Of a stretch of 64,000 nt of DNA, positions 1 to 8,135 are shown piece after piece. The notes below the pieces were generated by a model. The model was not told the DNA's origin. It made no database searches and saw only the letters and a list, made by a program, of their open reading frames with translations. The stretch is from DASRTE01 sp035656095 (GTDB lineage: Bacteria > Actinomycetota > Actinomycetes > Jiangellales > Jiangellaceae), in contig DASRTE010000121.1 of assembly GCA_035656095.1 (NCBI GenBank), forward strand, positions 1-64,000, given 5' to 3'. Position 1 is the stretch's first letter. Every line of letters starts with the position of its first letter. A program made the translations under genes and the position numbers.

Positions 1-190
1 TCACGATGTCGCCGGCGCTGACGTCGATCTCGACCCGGTCGTACGAATCGTCGATGGACACGGCGTCGCTCTCCGTGGATCGCAGCGCCCACGACGCGGC
101 GGCCCACAGACCGAGGGCAAGCAGCACGATCGCCACGACGAGCAGGATGCGCAGGAGCGGACCGCGGCGGCGTGGGGCATTGTTGACCAT
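1..190 (-). CDS. Membrane protein with DUF4097-like start (partial)
   Basis: Only the first 63 codons are in the window; the gene runs leftward off the edge. ATG at 190 is followed by a basic stretch (MVNNAPRRR), then one hydrophobic helix at about residues 12-34, then an outside segment containing YDRVEIDVSAGDIV. That last motif resembles the opening strand of DUF4097 beta-helix (putative adhesin) proteins, so a single-pass surface or regulatory membrane protein is inferred. The start lies about 20 bases from the stop of the next minus-strand gene, so the two may be co-transcribed. Function unknown. Confidence 0.6.
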   Translation of the reverse strand, partial: MVNNAPRRRGPLLRILLVVAIVLLALGLWAAASWALRSTESDAVSIDDSYDRVEIDVSAGDIV

Positions 191-212
191 GGACACCAAC
201 CTATGGCCAGGG

Positions 213-1382
213 TCAGCCCTGAGGCTCCAAAGTCACGCGCAGGATCCGGTCGTCCCCCTCGCGGGGCCCGTCGGGGTTGCGTCCGTCGGTGTTCCCGGTC
301 AGCACCCACAGCGAGCCGTCCGGCGCGAGCGCGGCATGGCGGAGCCGGCCGTAGTCGCCGACGGCGAAGTCGGTCGGCGATCCCGCCTCACCCCCCGGGA
401 CGGGCACCTGCCACAACCGCTGACCGCGCAGCGCGGCGAGTAACACCGTGTCGCGGACATAGGCGATGCCGCTCGGTGAGGCCTCGTCGGTCGACCATTG
501 CGCGACCGGCTCGACGAACCGGTCGTCGCCACCGATGCCCTCGACGACCGGCCAGCCGTAGTTGTTGCCGGCCTGGATGAGGTTGAGCTCGTCCCAGGTC
601 TGCTGGCCGAACTCGCTCGCCCACAGCCGGCCGTCGTCGTCGAAGGCGAGGCCCTGGACATTGCGGTGGCCGTAGGAGAAGACGGGGGATCCGTCGAACG
701 GGTTGTCCGCGGGCACCGAACCGTCTGGTGCCAGCCGGAGGATCTTCCCGCCCAGCGAGTCCAGATCTTGAGCGCGCGACGGCTCGCTGGCGTCGCCGGT
801 GCTGACGTAGAGCATCCCGTCCGGTCCGAAGGCCAGCCGTCCGCCGTTGTGGTTGCCGGCCTTGGGGATGCCGTCGATCACCACGACCGGGTCGCCCAGC
901 GCGCCGTCGAGGAGCGGCAGCCGCACCACCCGGTTGTCGTCCGCGGCGGTGAAGTAGGCGTAGACGGACGTGGGCGCAGCCGGGTCGACGGCGAGTCCCA
1001 GCAGGCCGCCCTCGCCATCCGCGTCGACACCGGGCACCGTGCCCACCTCGTCGACGTCGCTGGATGCGGTCACGGCCAGGATGCGCCCGGTGTTCCGCTC
1101 GGACACCAGCGCCGACTGATCGGGAAGGAAGGCCAGACCCCAGGGGATGTCGAGACCGGTCACGAGATCCTCGAAGGTGGCGGGCACGACCGGCCCCGGC
1201 TCGACGGTCGGCGTCAGTGTGGGGGTCTCGGTCGGGGACGCACTCGCGAGTGTTGTCGGTGTTCGCGTGGTCGGTGCGATGGTCGGTTCGACGTCACCGG
1301 AGCAGCCGGTGGCGAGCAGGAGCGCGCCGAGGGCGAGCCAACTCCGAACGGATCGCGCGCGGGCGATGCACGAGCGTCGCAT
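213..1382 (-). CDS. Lipoprotein glucose/sorbosone dehydrogenase-like beta-propeller
   Basis: 389 residues. The ATG at 1382 is chosen because it gives a textbook lipoprotein signal: basic MRRSCIARARSVR, hydrophobic core, lipobox LATGC with Cys27 as the lipidation site. The open frame further upstream would bury this signal. A Thr/Pro-rich linker (about 30-70) precedes a domain with the hallmarks of the PQQ-dependent sugar dehydrogenase (GSDH) family: IPWGLAFLPD, SERNTGRI, GNHNGGRLAFGPDG, YSYGHRN-type (FSYGHRNVQGLAF) and NNYGWP. These proteins are six-bladed propellers that oxidise aldoses outside the membrane using PQQ; no PQQ synthesis gene is in view, so true PQQ use is unproven. It starts 40 bases from a divergent dehydrogenase gene. 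Confidence 0.85.
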   Translation of the reverse strand: MRRSCIARARSVRSWLALGALLLATGCSGDVEPTIAPTTRTPTTLASASPTETPTLTPTVEPGPVVPATFEDLVTGLDIPWGLAFLPDQSALVSERNTGRILAVTASSDVDEVGTVPGVDADGEGGLLGLAVDPAAPTSVYAYFTAADDNRVVRLPLLDGALGDPVVVIDGIPKAGNHNGGRLAFGPDGMLYVSTGDASEPSRAQDLDSLGGKILRLAPDGSVPADNPFDGSPVFSYGHRNVQGLAFDDDGRLWASEFGQQTWDELNLIQAGNNYGWPVVEGIGGDDRFVEPVAQWSTDEASPSGIAYVRDTVLLAALRGQRLWQVPVPGGEAGSPTDFAVGDYGRLRHAALAPDGSLWVLTGNTDGRNPDGPREGDDRILRVTLEPQG

Positions 1383-1409
1383 GGCGGCGATGCTCTCACG
1401 CGGGCCGGG

Positions 1410-1415
1410 TAGGTT
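1410..1415 (+). promoter_or_regulatory. -10 box of a leaderless promoter (TAGGTT)
   Basis: TAGGTT lies seven bases before GTG 1423 and there is no Shine-Dalgarno sequence in between. This matches the TAnnnT-N7-start pattern seen at several other genes here, and it is what fixes the start of the downstream dehydrogenase. No convincing -35 is seen. Confidence 0.5.
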
Positions 1416-1422
1416 CGGGCGG

Positions 1423-2349
1423 GTGGGTGATCGCCGGGTCGTTCTCCAGCCGTTCGAGCTCACCGGAGCGCTGGGCGCCCTGCCCGACGACCTCGACGTC
1501 GCGATCTGGGACGGCACCGGGTCACCGCCTGACGGCGTGCTGGAGCGGGTCGACTTCTACGTGATGCCGTACACGTTCGCAACGGTCACCGCCGAGGTGA
1601 TCGCGGCGATGCCGGAGTTGCGCATCGTTCAGACGCTCACCGCCGGCGTGGAACACGTGCTGCCCTTCCTCCGCGACCGCCTGACGTTGTGCAATGCCCG
1701 TGGGGTGCACGACGCGAGCACGGCGGAGCTGGCTGTGGCTCTGACGCTCGCGTCGCTGCGCGGTATCCCGGAGTTCGTGCGGGCGCAGGACGACAGGCGG
1801 TGGGAGCACGGGCTGCGGCCGTCGCTGGCCGATCGCACCGTGCTCGTCGTGGGGTACGGATCCGTCGGCGTCGCGGTGGAGCGCCGGTTGGTCCCGTTCG
1901 AATGCGATGTCCTGCGGGTGGCCCAGCGCGCCCGTGACGGCATTGCCGGGTACGAGGCGCTGCCGTCGTTGCTCGGGCGTGCGGACGTGGTCGTGCTCAC
2001 CGTGCCCTTGACGGAGCAGACGCGGGGGATGGTCGATGCCGAGTTCCTGTCCCGGATGCGCGACGGTGCTCTGCTCGTCAACGTGGCGCGCGGCCCGGTC
2101 GTCGACACCGACGCCCTGGTCGCGGAGCTTCGCGCAGGACGGCTCAGTGCCGCGCTGGACGTCACCGATCCGGAGCCTGCACCACCCGACCACCCGCTGT
2201 GGTCGGCACCCGGGGTGTTGATGTCGCCGCATGTCGGTGGCAACACGTCGGCCTTCCTGCCGAGGGCGACCAGGCTGGTCCGCGACCAGCTCGAGCGGTA
2301 CGTGTCGGGCGAGCCGCTGGCCAACGTCGTCACGTGGCGACCCCGATGA
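1423..2349 (+). CDS. D-isomer specific 2-hydroxyacid dehydrogenase
   Basis: 308 residues. The open frame extends much further upstream, but GTG 1423 sits seven bases after TAGGTT and gives the normal family length. The N-terminal catalytic half is followed by a Rossmann segment VLVVGYGSVGVAVERRL, then the catalytic landmarks of the family: NVARGPVVDTDAL (Arg), the Glu of DPEP and the His of SPHVGG. NAD(P)-dependent reduction of a 2-oxoacid is therefore expected; substrate not predictable (glyoxylate/hydroxypyruvate-like enzymes are closest in style). Divergent from the propeller lipoprotein and 33 bases upstream of the BNR-repeat gene. Confidence 0.88.
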   Translation: MGDRRVVLQPFELTGALGALPDDLDVAIWDGTGSPPDGVLERVDFYVMPYTFATVTAEVIAAMPELRIVQTLTAGVEHVLPFLRDRLTLCNARGVHDASTAELAVALTLASLRGIPEFVRAQDDRRWEHGLRPSLADRTVLVVGYGSVGVAVERRLVPFECDVLRVAQRARDGIAGYEALPSLLGRADVVVLTVPLTEQTRGMVDAEFLSRMRDGALLVNVARGPVVDTDALVAELRAGRLSAALDVTDPEPAPPDHPLWSAPGVLMSPHVGGNTSAFLPRATRLVRDQLERYVSGEPLANVVTWRPR

Positions 2350-2382
2350 CTGTTGTCGTGGCGGTCGGGCAGACTGCGAGGC

Positions 2383-3474
2383 ATGACGGTGTTGCTCATG
2401 ATCGGTACGCGCAAGGGTCTCTGGCTGGCCCGCAGCGACGACGACCGGACGACCTGGCAGTTCGACGGTCCGCACTTCCTCATGCAGGAGATCCCGGCCG
2501 CCGCGATCGACACGCGCGGGGGGAGGACGCGGCTACTCGTCGGCGCCCGTAGCGAGCACTGGGGCCCTTCGGTGTTCCACTCCGACGATCTCGGCGCGAG
2601 TTGGCACGAGCCCGAGGGTGGGGCGGTCCGGTTCCCTCCCGAGGCCGACGCCGCGGTCGCCGCCGTCTGGCAGTTGCGCCCCGACGCCGCGGAGCGGCCG
2701 GGCGTGGTTTGGGCCGGCACCGAGCCGTCGGCGCTGTGGCGCTCCGACGACGGCGGCGAGAAGTTCTCTCTGGTGGAGGGGCTGTGGGAGCACCCGCACC
2801 GGAAGAGCTGGGAGCCGGGCGGCGGTGGACAGGCGATCCACACGGTGCTGCCACACCCGAACGACGACGCCCGCGTGCTGGTCGCCATGTCCACCGGCGG
2901 TGTCTACACGACCGCCGACGGCGGCAGGTCGTGGGATCCCTCCAACCAGGGGATCAAGGCCTACTTCCTGCCGGACCCGTGGCCCGAGTACGGCCAGTGC
3001 GTCCACAAGGTCGCCCGTGACCCCTCCGACCCCGAGCGGCTGTTCGCCCAGAACCACCACGGCGTCTACCGCTCCGACGACGGGGGCTCCACCTGGTCCT
3101 CCATCGCCGATGGTCTGCCCAGCGACTTCGGCTTCGCCATGGTCGCCCATCCCGCTCGGGGGGCCACGGCGTGGGTCGCGCCGCTGGTCGCCGACGGCGA
3201 GCGGATTCCCCCTGACGGGGCGCTGAAGGTGTGGCGAACCGACGATGCCGGCGACTCGTGGGCGTCGGTCTCGGCCGGCCTGCCGGAGTCGGGCTTCTAC
3301 GCATCGGTGCTCCGTGACGCGTTCACCGTCGACGACGTGGCGGACTCCGCCGGGCTCTACCTGGGCAGCCGCGACGGCAGCGTCTACGTCAGCGCCGACG
3401 AAGGGGGTAACTGGGCCGAGATCGCCGGCCACCTGCCGGACGTGCTGTGCGTACGTGCGGCCACGGTCGCGTGA
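2383..3474 (+). CDS. BNR-repeat beta-propeller (sialidase/VPS10-like fold)
   Basis: 363 residues from ATG 2383; the start is preceded seven bases upstream by CAGACT, compatible with leaderless expression. Repeated Asp-box/BNR motifs are visible: HSDDLGASW, RSDDGGEKF, TTADGGRSW, RSDDGGSTW, RTDDAGDSW and SADEGGNW, spaced as blades of a six- to seven-bladed propeller. There is no signal peptide, so it looks cytoplasmic although often annotated as exo-alpha-sialidase; the sialidase Arg triad cannot be assigned by eye. Its stop overlaps the start of the MoaD/ThiS-like gene (GTGA), so the two are translationally coupled and probably act together. Confidence 0.85.
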   Translation: MTVLLMIGTRKGLWLARSDDDRTTWQFDGPHFLMQEIPAAAIDTRGGRTRLLVGARSEHWGPSVFHSDDLGASWHEPEGGAVRFPPEADAAVAAVWQLRPDAAERPGVVWAGTEPSALWRSDDGGEKFSLVEGLWEHPHRKSWEPGGGGQAIHTVLPHPNDDARVLVAMSTGGVYTTADGGRSWDPSNQGIKAYFLPDPWPEYGQCVHKVARDPSDPERLFAQNHHGVYRSDDGGSTWSSIADGLPSDFGFAMVAHPARGATAWVAPLVADGERIPPDGALKVWRTDDAGDSWASVSAGLPESGFYASVLRDAFTVDDVADSAGLYLGSRDGSVYVSADEGGNWAEIAGHLPDVLCVRAATVA

Positions 3475-3758
3475 ACGTGACGGTCCGGCTTCCCGCCGCG
3501 CTGCGCGAACTGGCCCGCGGTGAGAAGGCCATCGAGGTGGAACTCGACGACAGGCCGGCGACGGTCGCGACGGTGCTCGACGCGCTGGCCGCCCGGCTGC
3601 CCGCGGTCGAGCGCCGCATCCGAGACGAGACCGGGCTGCTGCGTCGCCACGTCAACGTGTTCGTCGGCGACACGAACGTCCGCGACGGTGCCGGACTCGC
3701 GGAGCCGTTACTGGACGGCGCCGAGATCCAGGTGATCCCTGCGGTGTCCGGAGGCTGA
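3471..3758 (+). CDS. MoaD/ThiS-family ubiquitin-like small protein
   Basis: 95 residues, starting at GTG 3471, which overlaps the preceding stop as GTGA. The sequence shows the beta-grasp pattern of MoaD/ThiS/SAMP proteins (VTVRLPAALRELA, then TVLDALAARLP, HVNVFVGDTNVR, LLDGAEIQVIPAVSGG) and ends exactly in Gly-Gly, the tail that E1-like enzymes adenylate. MoaD and ThiS carry sulfur as a thiocarboxylate; SAMPs are conjugated to proteins. No MoeB/ThiF, MoaE or ThiG gene is nearby. The tight coupling to a BNR propeller suggests a dedicated sulfur-carrier or modifier pair of unknown role. Confidence 0.85.
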   Translation: MNVTVRLPAALRELARGEKAIEVELDDRPATVATVLDALAARLPAVERRIRDETGLLRRHVNVFVGDTNVRDGAGLAEPLLDGAEIQVIPAVSGG

Positions 3759-3765
3759 GCGGGTC

Positions 3766-3771
3766 TAGCGT
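3766..3771 (+). promoter_or_regulatory. -10 box of a leaderless promoter for ilvD (TAGCGT)
   Basis: TAGCGT is followed by eight bases and then ATG 3780 with no ribosome binding site, the leaderless arrangement repeated elsewhere in this window. Confidence 0.45.
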
Positions 3772-3779
3772 GGGCCGCT

Positions 3780-5471
3780 ATGACGCCCACGCCACCCGCT
3801 CCCGACCTCAAGCCCCGCTCGCGCGAGGTCACCGACGGCCTCGAACGGGCGGCCGCCCGCGGCATGCTCCGTGCCGTCGGCATGACCGACGACGACTGGG
3901 AGAAGCCGCAGATCGGGGTGGCGTCGTCGTGGAACGAGATCACACCCTGCAACCTGTCCCTCGACCGGCTGGCCAAGGCCGCGAAGGAGGGGGTGCACGC
4001 GGCCGGGGGCTTCCCGATGGAGTTCGGCACGATCTCGGTGTCGGACGGCATCTCGATGGGCCACCAGGGCATGCACTACTCGCTGGTGTCCCGCGAGGTC
4101 ATTGCCGACTCGGTCGAGACCGTGTTCGGGGCCGAGCGGTTCGACGGTGCGGTGCTGCTGGCCGGCTGCGACAAGTCCGAGCCGGCCATGCTGATGGCCG
4201 CCGCGCGCCTCGACGTGGCGGCCGTGTTCCTCTACGCCGGCTCGATCATGCCCGGGCGGGTCGGTGACCGCGAAGTGACGATCATCGACGCGTTCGAGGC
4301 GGTCGGTGCCTGCGCCCGCGGGCTCATCACCCGCGAGGAGGTCGACGAGATCGAGCGCGCCATCTGCCCCGGCGAGGGCGCCTGCGGCGGCATGTACACC
4401 GCCAACACCATGGCGAGCGCCGCCGAGGCGTTGGGCATGTCGTTGCCCGGCAGCGCCGCACCCCCGGCGGTGGACCGCCGCCGCGACGGGTTCGCCCGCC
4501 GTTCCGGCGAGGCCGTCGTCGGCCTGCTCCGTCGCGGGATCACCACGCGCGACATCCTCACCCGGGAGGCCTTCGAGAACGCGATCGCCGTCGTCATGGC
4601 GCTCGGCGGCTCGACGAACGCGGTCCTGCACCTGATGGCCATCGCGCACGAGGCCGACGTCGAGCTCACCCTGGACGACTTCAACCGGATCGGAGACCGG
4701 GTGCCGCACCTGGCCGACGTCAAGCCGTTCGGCAGTTACGTCATGACCGATGTCGACCGGATCGGCGGCGTGCCGGTGGTCATGCGGGCGCTGCTGGACG
4801 CCGGCCTGCTGGACGGCGACTGCCTGACGGTCACCGGCGCGACGATGGCGGAGAATCTCGCTGCGATCGCGCCGCCCGACCCCGACGGCAAGATCATCCA
4901 TGCGCTCGACGACCCCATCCACCGCACCGGCGGCCTGACCATCCTGCGAGGGTCACTGGCTCCCGAGGGGGCAGTGGTCAAGACCGCAGGCTTCGACGCC
5001 GCGGTCTTCGAGGCGACGGCCCGGGTGTTCGACGGCGAGCAGGCCGCCATGGACGCGGTGGCGGACGGCACCGTCGTCGGCGGAGACGCGGTCATCATCC
5101 GGTACGAGGGACCCAAGGGCGGTCCCGGCATGCGGGAGATGCTCGCGGTGACGGGCGCGATCAAGGGCGCCGGCCTCGGCAAGAGCGTCCTGCTGATCAC
5201 CGACGGCCGGTTCTCGGGCGGCACCACCGGCCTGTGCATCGGCCACGTCGCCCCGGAGGCCGTCGACGGCGGGCCGGTCGCCTTCGTCCGCGACGGCGAC
5301 CGGGTCCGCCTGGACGTCGTTGCCCGGACCCTCGACCTGCTCGTGGACGACGCCGAGCTCGCCGTCCGCCGCGAGGGTTGGTCACCGCCGCCGGCCAAGC
5401 ACCAGCGTGGAGTGCTCGCGAAATACGCCCGCCTCGTCGGCTCTGCCGCTGCCGGAGCCGTCTGCGACTGA
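3780..5471 (+). CDS. ilvD: Dihydroxy-acid dehydratase
   Basis: 563 residues, the usual length. IlvD removes water from 2,3-dihydroxy-isovalerate and 2,3-dihydroxy-3-methylvalerate to give the keto acids of valine/leucine and isoleucine. Iron-sulfur cluster cysteines are visible at TPCNLS (Cys57), AGCDKS (Cys130) and GEGACGGMYTANTM (about 200); RFSGG near the C-terminus is also typical. The gene stands alone, about 800 bases upstream of ilvB and separated from it by a GGDEF gene. Its start follows a TAGCGT box rather than a Shine-Dalgarno sequence. Confidence 0.97.
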   Translation: MTPTPPAPDLKPRSREVTDGLERAAARGMLRAVGMTDDDWEKPQIGVASSWNEITPCNLSLDRLAKAAKEGVHAAGGFPMEFGTISVSDGISMGHQGMHYSLVSREVIADSVETVFGAERFDGAVLLAGCDKSEPAMLMAAARLDVAAVFLYAGSIMPGRVGDREVTIIDAFEAVGACARGLITREEVDEIERAICPGEGACGGMYTANTMASAAEALGMSLPGSAAPPAVDRRRDGFARRSGEAVVGLLRRGITTRDILTREAFENAIAVVMALGGSTNAVLHLMAIAHEADVELTLDDFNRIGDRVPHLADVKPFGSYVMTDVDRIGGVPVVMRALLDAGLLDGDCLTVTGATMAENLAAIAPPDPDGKIIHALDDPIHRTGGLTILRGSLAPEGAVVKTAGFDAAVFEATARVFDGEQAAMDAVADGTVVGGDAVIIRYEGPKGGPGMREMLAVTGAIKGAGLGKSVLLITDGRFSGGTTGLCIGHVAPEAVDGGPVAFVRDGDRVRLDVVARTLDLLVDDAELAVRREGWSPPPAKHQRGVLAKYARLVGSAAAGAVCD

Positions 5472-5489
5472 GCGACGGGCACCGCGCGC

Positions 5490-5495
5490 TAGCGT
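5490..5495 (+). promoter_or_regulatory. -10 box of a leaderless promoter (TAGCGT)
   Basis: TAGCGT, seven bases, then ATG 5503 of the GGDEF gene; no ribosome binding site intervenes. Confidence 0.45.
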
Positions 5496-5502
5496 CGAGC
5501 CC

Positions 5503-6102
5503 ATGGTGTCGCGGACCCTGCGATCGGCCGCCTACGCCGTTCCGGTGGCCGCGCTCGCTGCAGCGGTGTGGTGGCAGGCCGCGGGCCGGCCGGTTCCGAT
5601 GGTGGTCGCGGCCGTCGCCGCGGCCGTCGGTTGGCAGGCATGGTTGCTCCGTCGGCACCTCCACCTCGCGCTGCAGGTCGATCTCGATCAGTTGACGCGC
5701 CTACCGGGCCGTGTGCTCCTGCGCGAACGGCTGCGGACCCTCCTGCGGAAGGGTCCGGTGGCGCTGGTCTTCGTCGATCTCGACGGCTTCAAGCGGGTCA
5801 ACGACGCCGACGGGCACGCCGCCGGCGACCGGACCCTGGTCGAGGTGGCCCGCCGCCTGAAGCGCGCAGCCGGCCCAGACGCCTTCGTCGCCCGCTACGG
5901 CGGAGACGAGTTCGCCATCGTGATCCGGGCCGGGGAGCCCGAGGCGCGGGACCTCGCCGCCCGGGTTGCGGGCGCGTTGCCATGGCCCGCGAGTGTGGGT
6001 CTGGCCGTGTCGGACGGCGGCGGCGGCGACCCGGACACGCTGCTCGCGCAGGCCGACGCCGCGATGTACGCGGCAAAGCCCGGTGCGACAGAGTTGTCAT
6101 GA
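5503..6102 (+). CDS. Small membrane-anchored GGDEF protein (diguanylate cyclase)
   Basis: 199 residues. Two hydrophobic segments (about 8-28 and 31-48) form a short membrane anchor with almost no outside loop. The GGDEF domain begins at DLDQLTRLPGR (60-70), carries VFVDLDGFKRVND (metal-binding Asp) and an intact active site RYGGDEF (GGDEF at 133-137). The inhibitory I-site RxxD expected just before GGDEF is absent (the residues there are GPDAFVAR), so product inhibition would be weak. Predicted to make cyclic di-GMP from GTP at the membrane. No EAL domain or sensory domain is present. It lies between ilvD and the ilvB leader. Confidence 0.88.
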   Translation: MVSRTLRSAAYAVPVAALAAAVWWQAAGRPVPMVVAAVAAAVGWQAWLLRRHLHLALQVDLDQLTRLPGRVLLRERLRTLLRKGPVALVFVDLDGFKRVNDADGHAAGDRTLVEVARRLKRAAGPDAFVARYGGDEFAIVIRAGEPEARDLAARVAGALPWPASVGLAVSDGGGGDPDTLLAQADAAMYAAKPGATELS

Positions 6103-6173
6103 TGTGGACCGCCGTCCCGGATTGCGAGACGGGGAAGGGTCCACCTTGACGCCTCGGTCGCCCGTAGGGGACC

Positions 6174-6224
6174 GTGCCACTCGTGCACGTCCGCACCCTC
6201 GTACTCGTCCAGCGCGTCGGCTGA
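6174..6224 (+). CDS. ilvB leader peptide (Leu/Val-rich)
   Basis: A 16-codon frame starting at GTG 6174, four bases after AGGGG, reads MPLVHVRTLVLVQRVG and stops at TGA 6222. Three Leu and six codons read as Val or initiator GTG make it a classic branched-chain sensing peptide. Its core VRTLVLVQRVG resembles the ilvB leader reported for streptomycetes (of the type MRTRILVLGKRVG, from memory). A terminator hairpin follows 20 bases later. Ribosome stalling at the LVLV codons when charged tRNA is scarce would favour read-through into ilvBNC. GTG 6183 is an alternative start. Confidence 0.72.
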   Translation: MPLVHVRTLVLVQRVG

Positions 6225-6243
6225 CCCGCCGAAACCGACGCGC

Positions 6244-6278
6244 GACCCCTCGTGAGCCTTCGGGCCGGGGGGTCTTTT
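6244..6278 (+). terminator. Attenuator terminator upstream of ilvB
   Basis: GACCCC at 6244-6249 pairs with GGGGTC at 6269-6274, an inner GCC-TTCG-GGC mini-hairpin fills the loop, and TTTT follows at 6275-6278. It lies between the leader peptide stop and the ilvB ribosome binding site (GAGAGGAA), exactly where an attenuation terminator should be. Confidence 0.72.
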
Positions 6279-6306
6279 CATGCCAGTCAGCCAGTCGAGA
6301 GGAACC

Positions 6307-8127
6307 ATGAGGCCGGCCATGTCGGAGCCACAGCACAGGCAGCACAGCCCGGCGCCTCCGCCGCCAGCAGAACCGGCGATGCAGACGCCGGGCGCGATGA
6401 CCGGCGCCGCGAGCCTGATCCGCTCGCTGGAGGCCGTCGGCGTGGACACCGTGTTCGGCATCCCCGGTGGGGCGATCCTGCCCGCGTACGACCCGCTGCT
6501 CGACTCGACCCGGATCCGGCACGTCCTGGTCCGCCACGAGCAGGGCGCCGGGCACGCGGCGGAAGGCTATGCGCTGGCAACCGGACGGGTGGGCGTCTGC
6601 ATGGCCACGAGCGGGCCGGGGGCGACCAACCTGGTCACGCCGATCGCCGACGCTCATATGGACTCGGTCCCGATCGTCGCCGTCACGGGCCAGGTGCCCA
6701 GCGCAGCGATCGGCACCGACGCCTTCCAGGAGGCCGACATCCGCGGCATCACGATGCCGATCACCAAGCACAACTACCTGGTCACCGACGCCGCGCAGAT
6801 TCCCCGGACGATCGCCGAGGCGTTCCACATCGCCGCGACCGGCCGACCGGGTCCCGTTCTCGTCGACATCGCCAAGGACGCTCTGCAAGCACCTGCGCGC
6901 TTCGAATGGCCGGTCGAGTTCGACCTGCCCGGGTACCGCCCGGTCAGCCGGCCGCACTCCAAGCAGGTGCGCGAGGCGGCCCGCCTGATCGTCGGTGCCC
7001 GCCGTCCCGTGCTCTATGTCGGCGGCGGTGTGATCCGGGCTCGCGCCTGGTCGCAGTTGCGCGAACTGGTGGAACTGACCGGTATCCCGCTGGTGACGAC
7101 TCTCACCGCGCGGGGAGCCTTCCCCGACAGTGACCACCGCCACCTCGGCATGCCCGGCATGCACGGCAACGTCACGGCGGTCACGTCCCTGCAGAAGTCG
7201 GACCTGATCATCGCACTGGGAGCACGCTTCGACGACCGCGTGACCGGCAAGCTCACGTCGTTCGCGCCGCACGCGGCGGTCGTCCATGCGGACATCGACC
7301 CGGCCGAGATTTCCAAGAACCGCGTCGCCGACGTCCCCATCGTGGGGGATTGCCGCGAGGTGATCGCCGACCTCGTCGTCGCCATCGGGGCCGAGCACGC
7401 CGCCGGACGGTTGGGCGATTACGCGGCCTGGTGGCACCAGATCGACGGGTGGCGGCGACGGTTCCCGCTCGGATACGCGACGCCGGACGACGGGGAGCTG
7501 GCGCCGCAGTTCGTCATCGAGCGGCTCGGCGCGATCGCCGGACCGGATGCGCTGTACGTCGCCGGCGTCGGACAGCACCAGATGTGGGCGGCGCAGTTCA
7601 TCTCCTACGAGAACCCGGGCACGTGGATGAACTCCGGCGGCCTCGGCACCATGGGCTTCGCGGTTCCCGCCGCGATGGGGGCCAAGGTGGGCCGACCGGA
7701 GGCGACCGTCTGGGCGATCGACGGCGACGGATGCTTCCAGATGACCAACCAGGAGCTGGCGACCTGTGCCATCGAGGGCATCCCAATCAAGGTCGCCGTG
7801 ATCAACAACGCCAGCCTCGGCATGGTGCGCCAGTGGCAGACCCTGTTCTACAACGCGCGTTACTCCAACACCGATCTGGACAGCCGGCGCATCCCCGACT
7901 TCGCCAAGCTGGCCGAGGCCTATGGGTGCCTGGGCCTGCGGTGCGACACGGCTGCCGACGTCGACGCGACGATCGAGAAGGCCATGGCCGTCGACGACCG
8001 GCCGGTGGTGATCGACTTCGGGGTCCACCGCGACGCCATGGTGTGGCCGATGGTGCCCGCCGGAACCGGCAACGACGACATCCAGATCGCGCGCGGCATG
8101 GCGCCGGACTGGGACCGCGAGGACTGA
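6307..8127 (+). CDS. ilvB: Acetolactate synthase, large subunit
   Basis: 606 residues from ATG 6307, chosen over ATG 6280 because GAGAGGAA lies just before it and 6280 overlaps the attenuator. AHAS condenses two pyruvates, or pyruvate with 2-oxobutyrate, using thiamine diphosphate, FAD and Mg. The ThDP-proton-relay Glu is in RHEQGAGHAAEGYA, and the ThDP/Mg site is GDGCFQMTNQEL followed by INNASLGMVRQWQ. A proline-rich N-terminal extension of about 30 residues precedes the first domain, common in actinobacteria. First gene of ilvBNC, eight bases before ilvN. Confidence 0.97.
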   Translation: MRPAMSEPQHRQHSPAPPPPAEPAMQTPGAMTGAASLIRSLEAVGVDTVFGIPGGAILPAYDPLLDSTRIRHVLVRHEQGAGHAAEGYALATGRVGVCMATSGPGATNLVTPIADAHMDSVPIVAVTGQVPSAAIGTDAFQEADIRGITMPITKHNYLVTDAAQIPRTIAEAFHIAATGRPGPVLVDIAKDALQAPARFEWPVEFDLPGYRPVSRPHSKQVREAARLIVGARRPVLYVGGGVIRARAWSQLRELVELTGIPLVTTLTARGAFPDSDHRHLGMPGMHGNVTAVTSLQKSDLIIALGARFDDRVTGKLTSFAPHAAVVHADIDPAEISKNRVADVPIVGDCREVIADLVVAIGAEHAAGRLGDYAAWWHQIDGWRRRFPLGYATPDDGELAPQFVIERLGAIAGPDALYVAGVGQHQMWAAQFISYENPGTWMNSGGLGTMGFAVPAAMGAKVGRPEATVWAIDGDGCFQMTNQELATCAIEGIPIKVAVINNASLGMVRQWQTLFYNARYSNTDLDSRRIPDFAKLAEAYGCLGLRCDTAADVDATIEKAMAVDDRPVVIDFGVHRDAMVWPMVPAGTGNDDIQIARGMAPDWDRED

Positions 8128-8135
8128 GGCCGACG

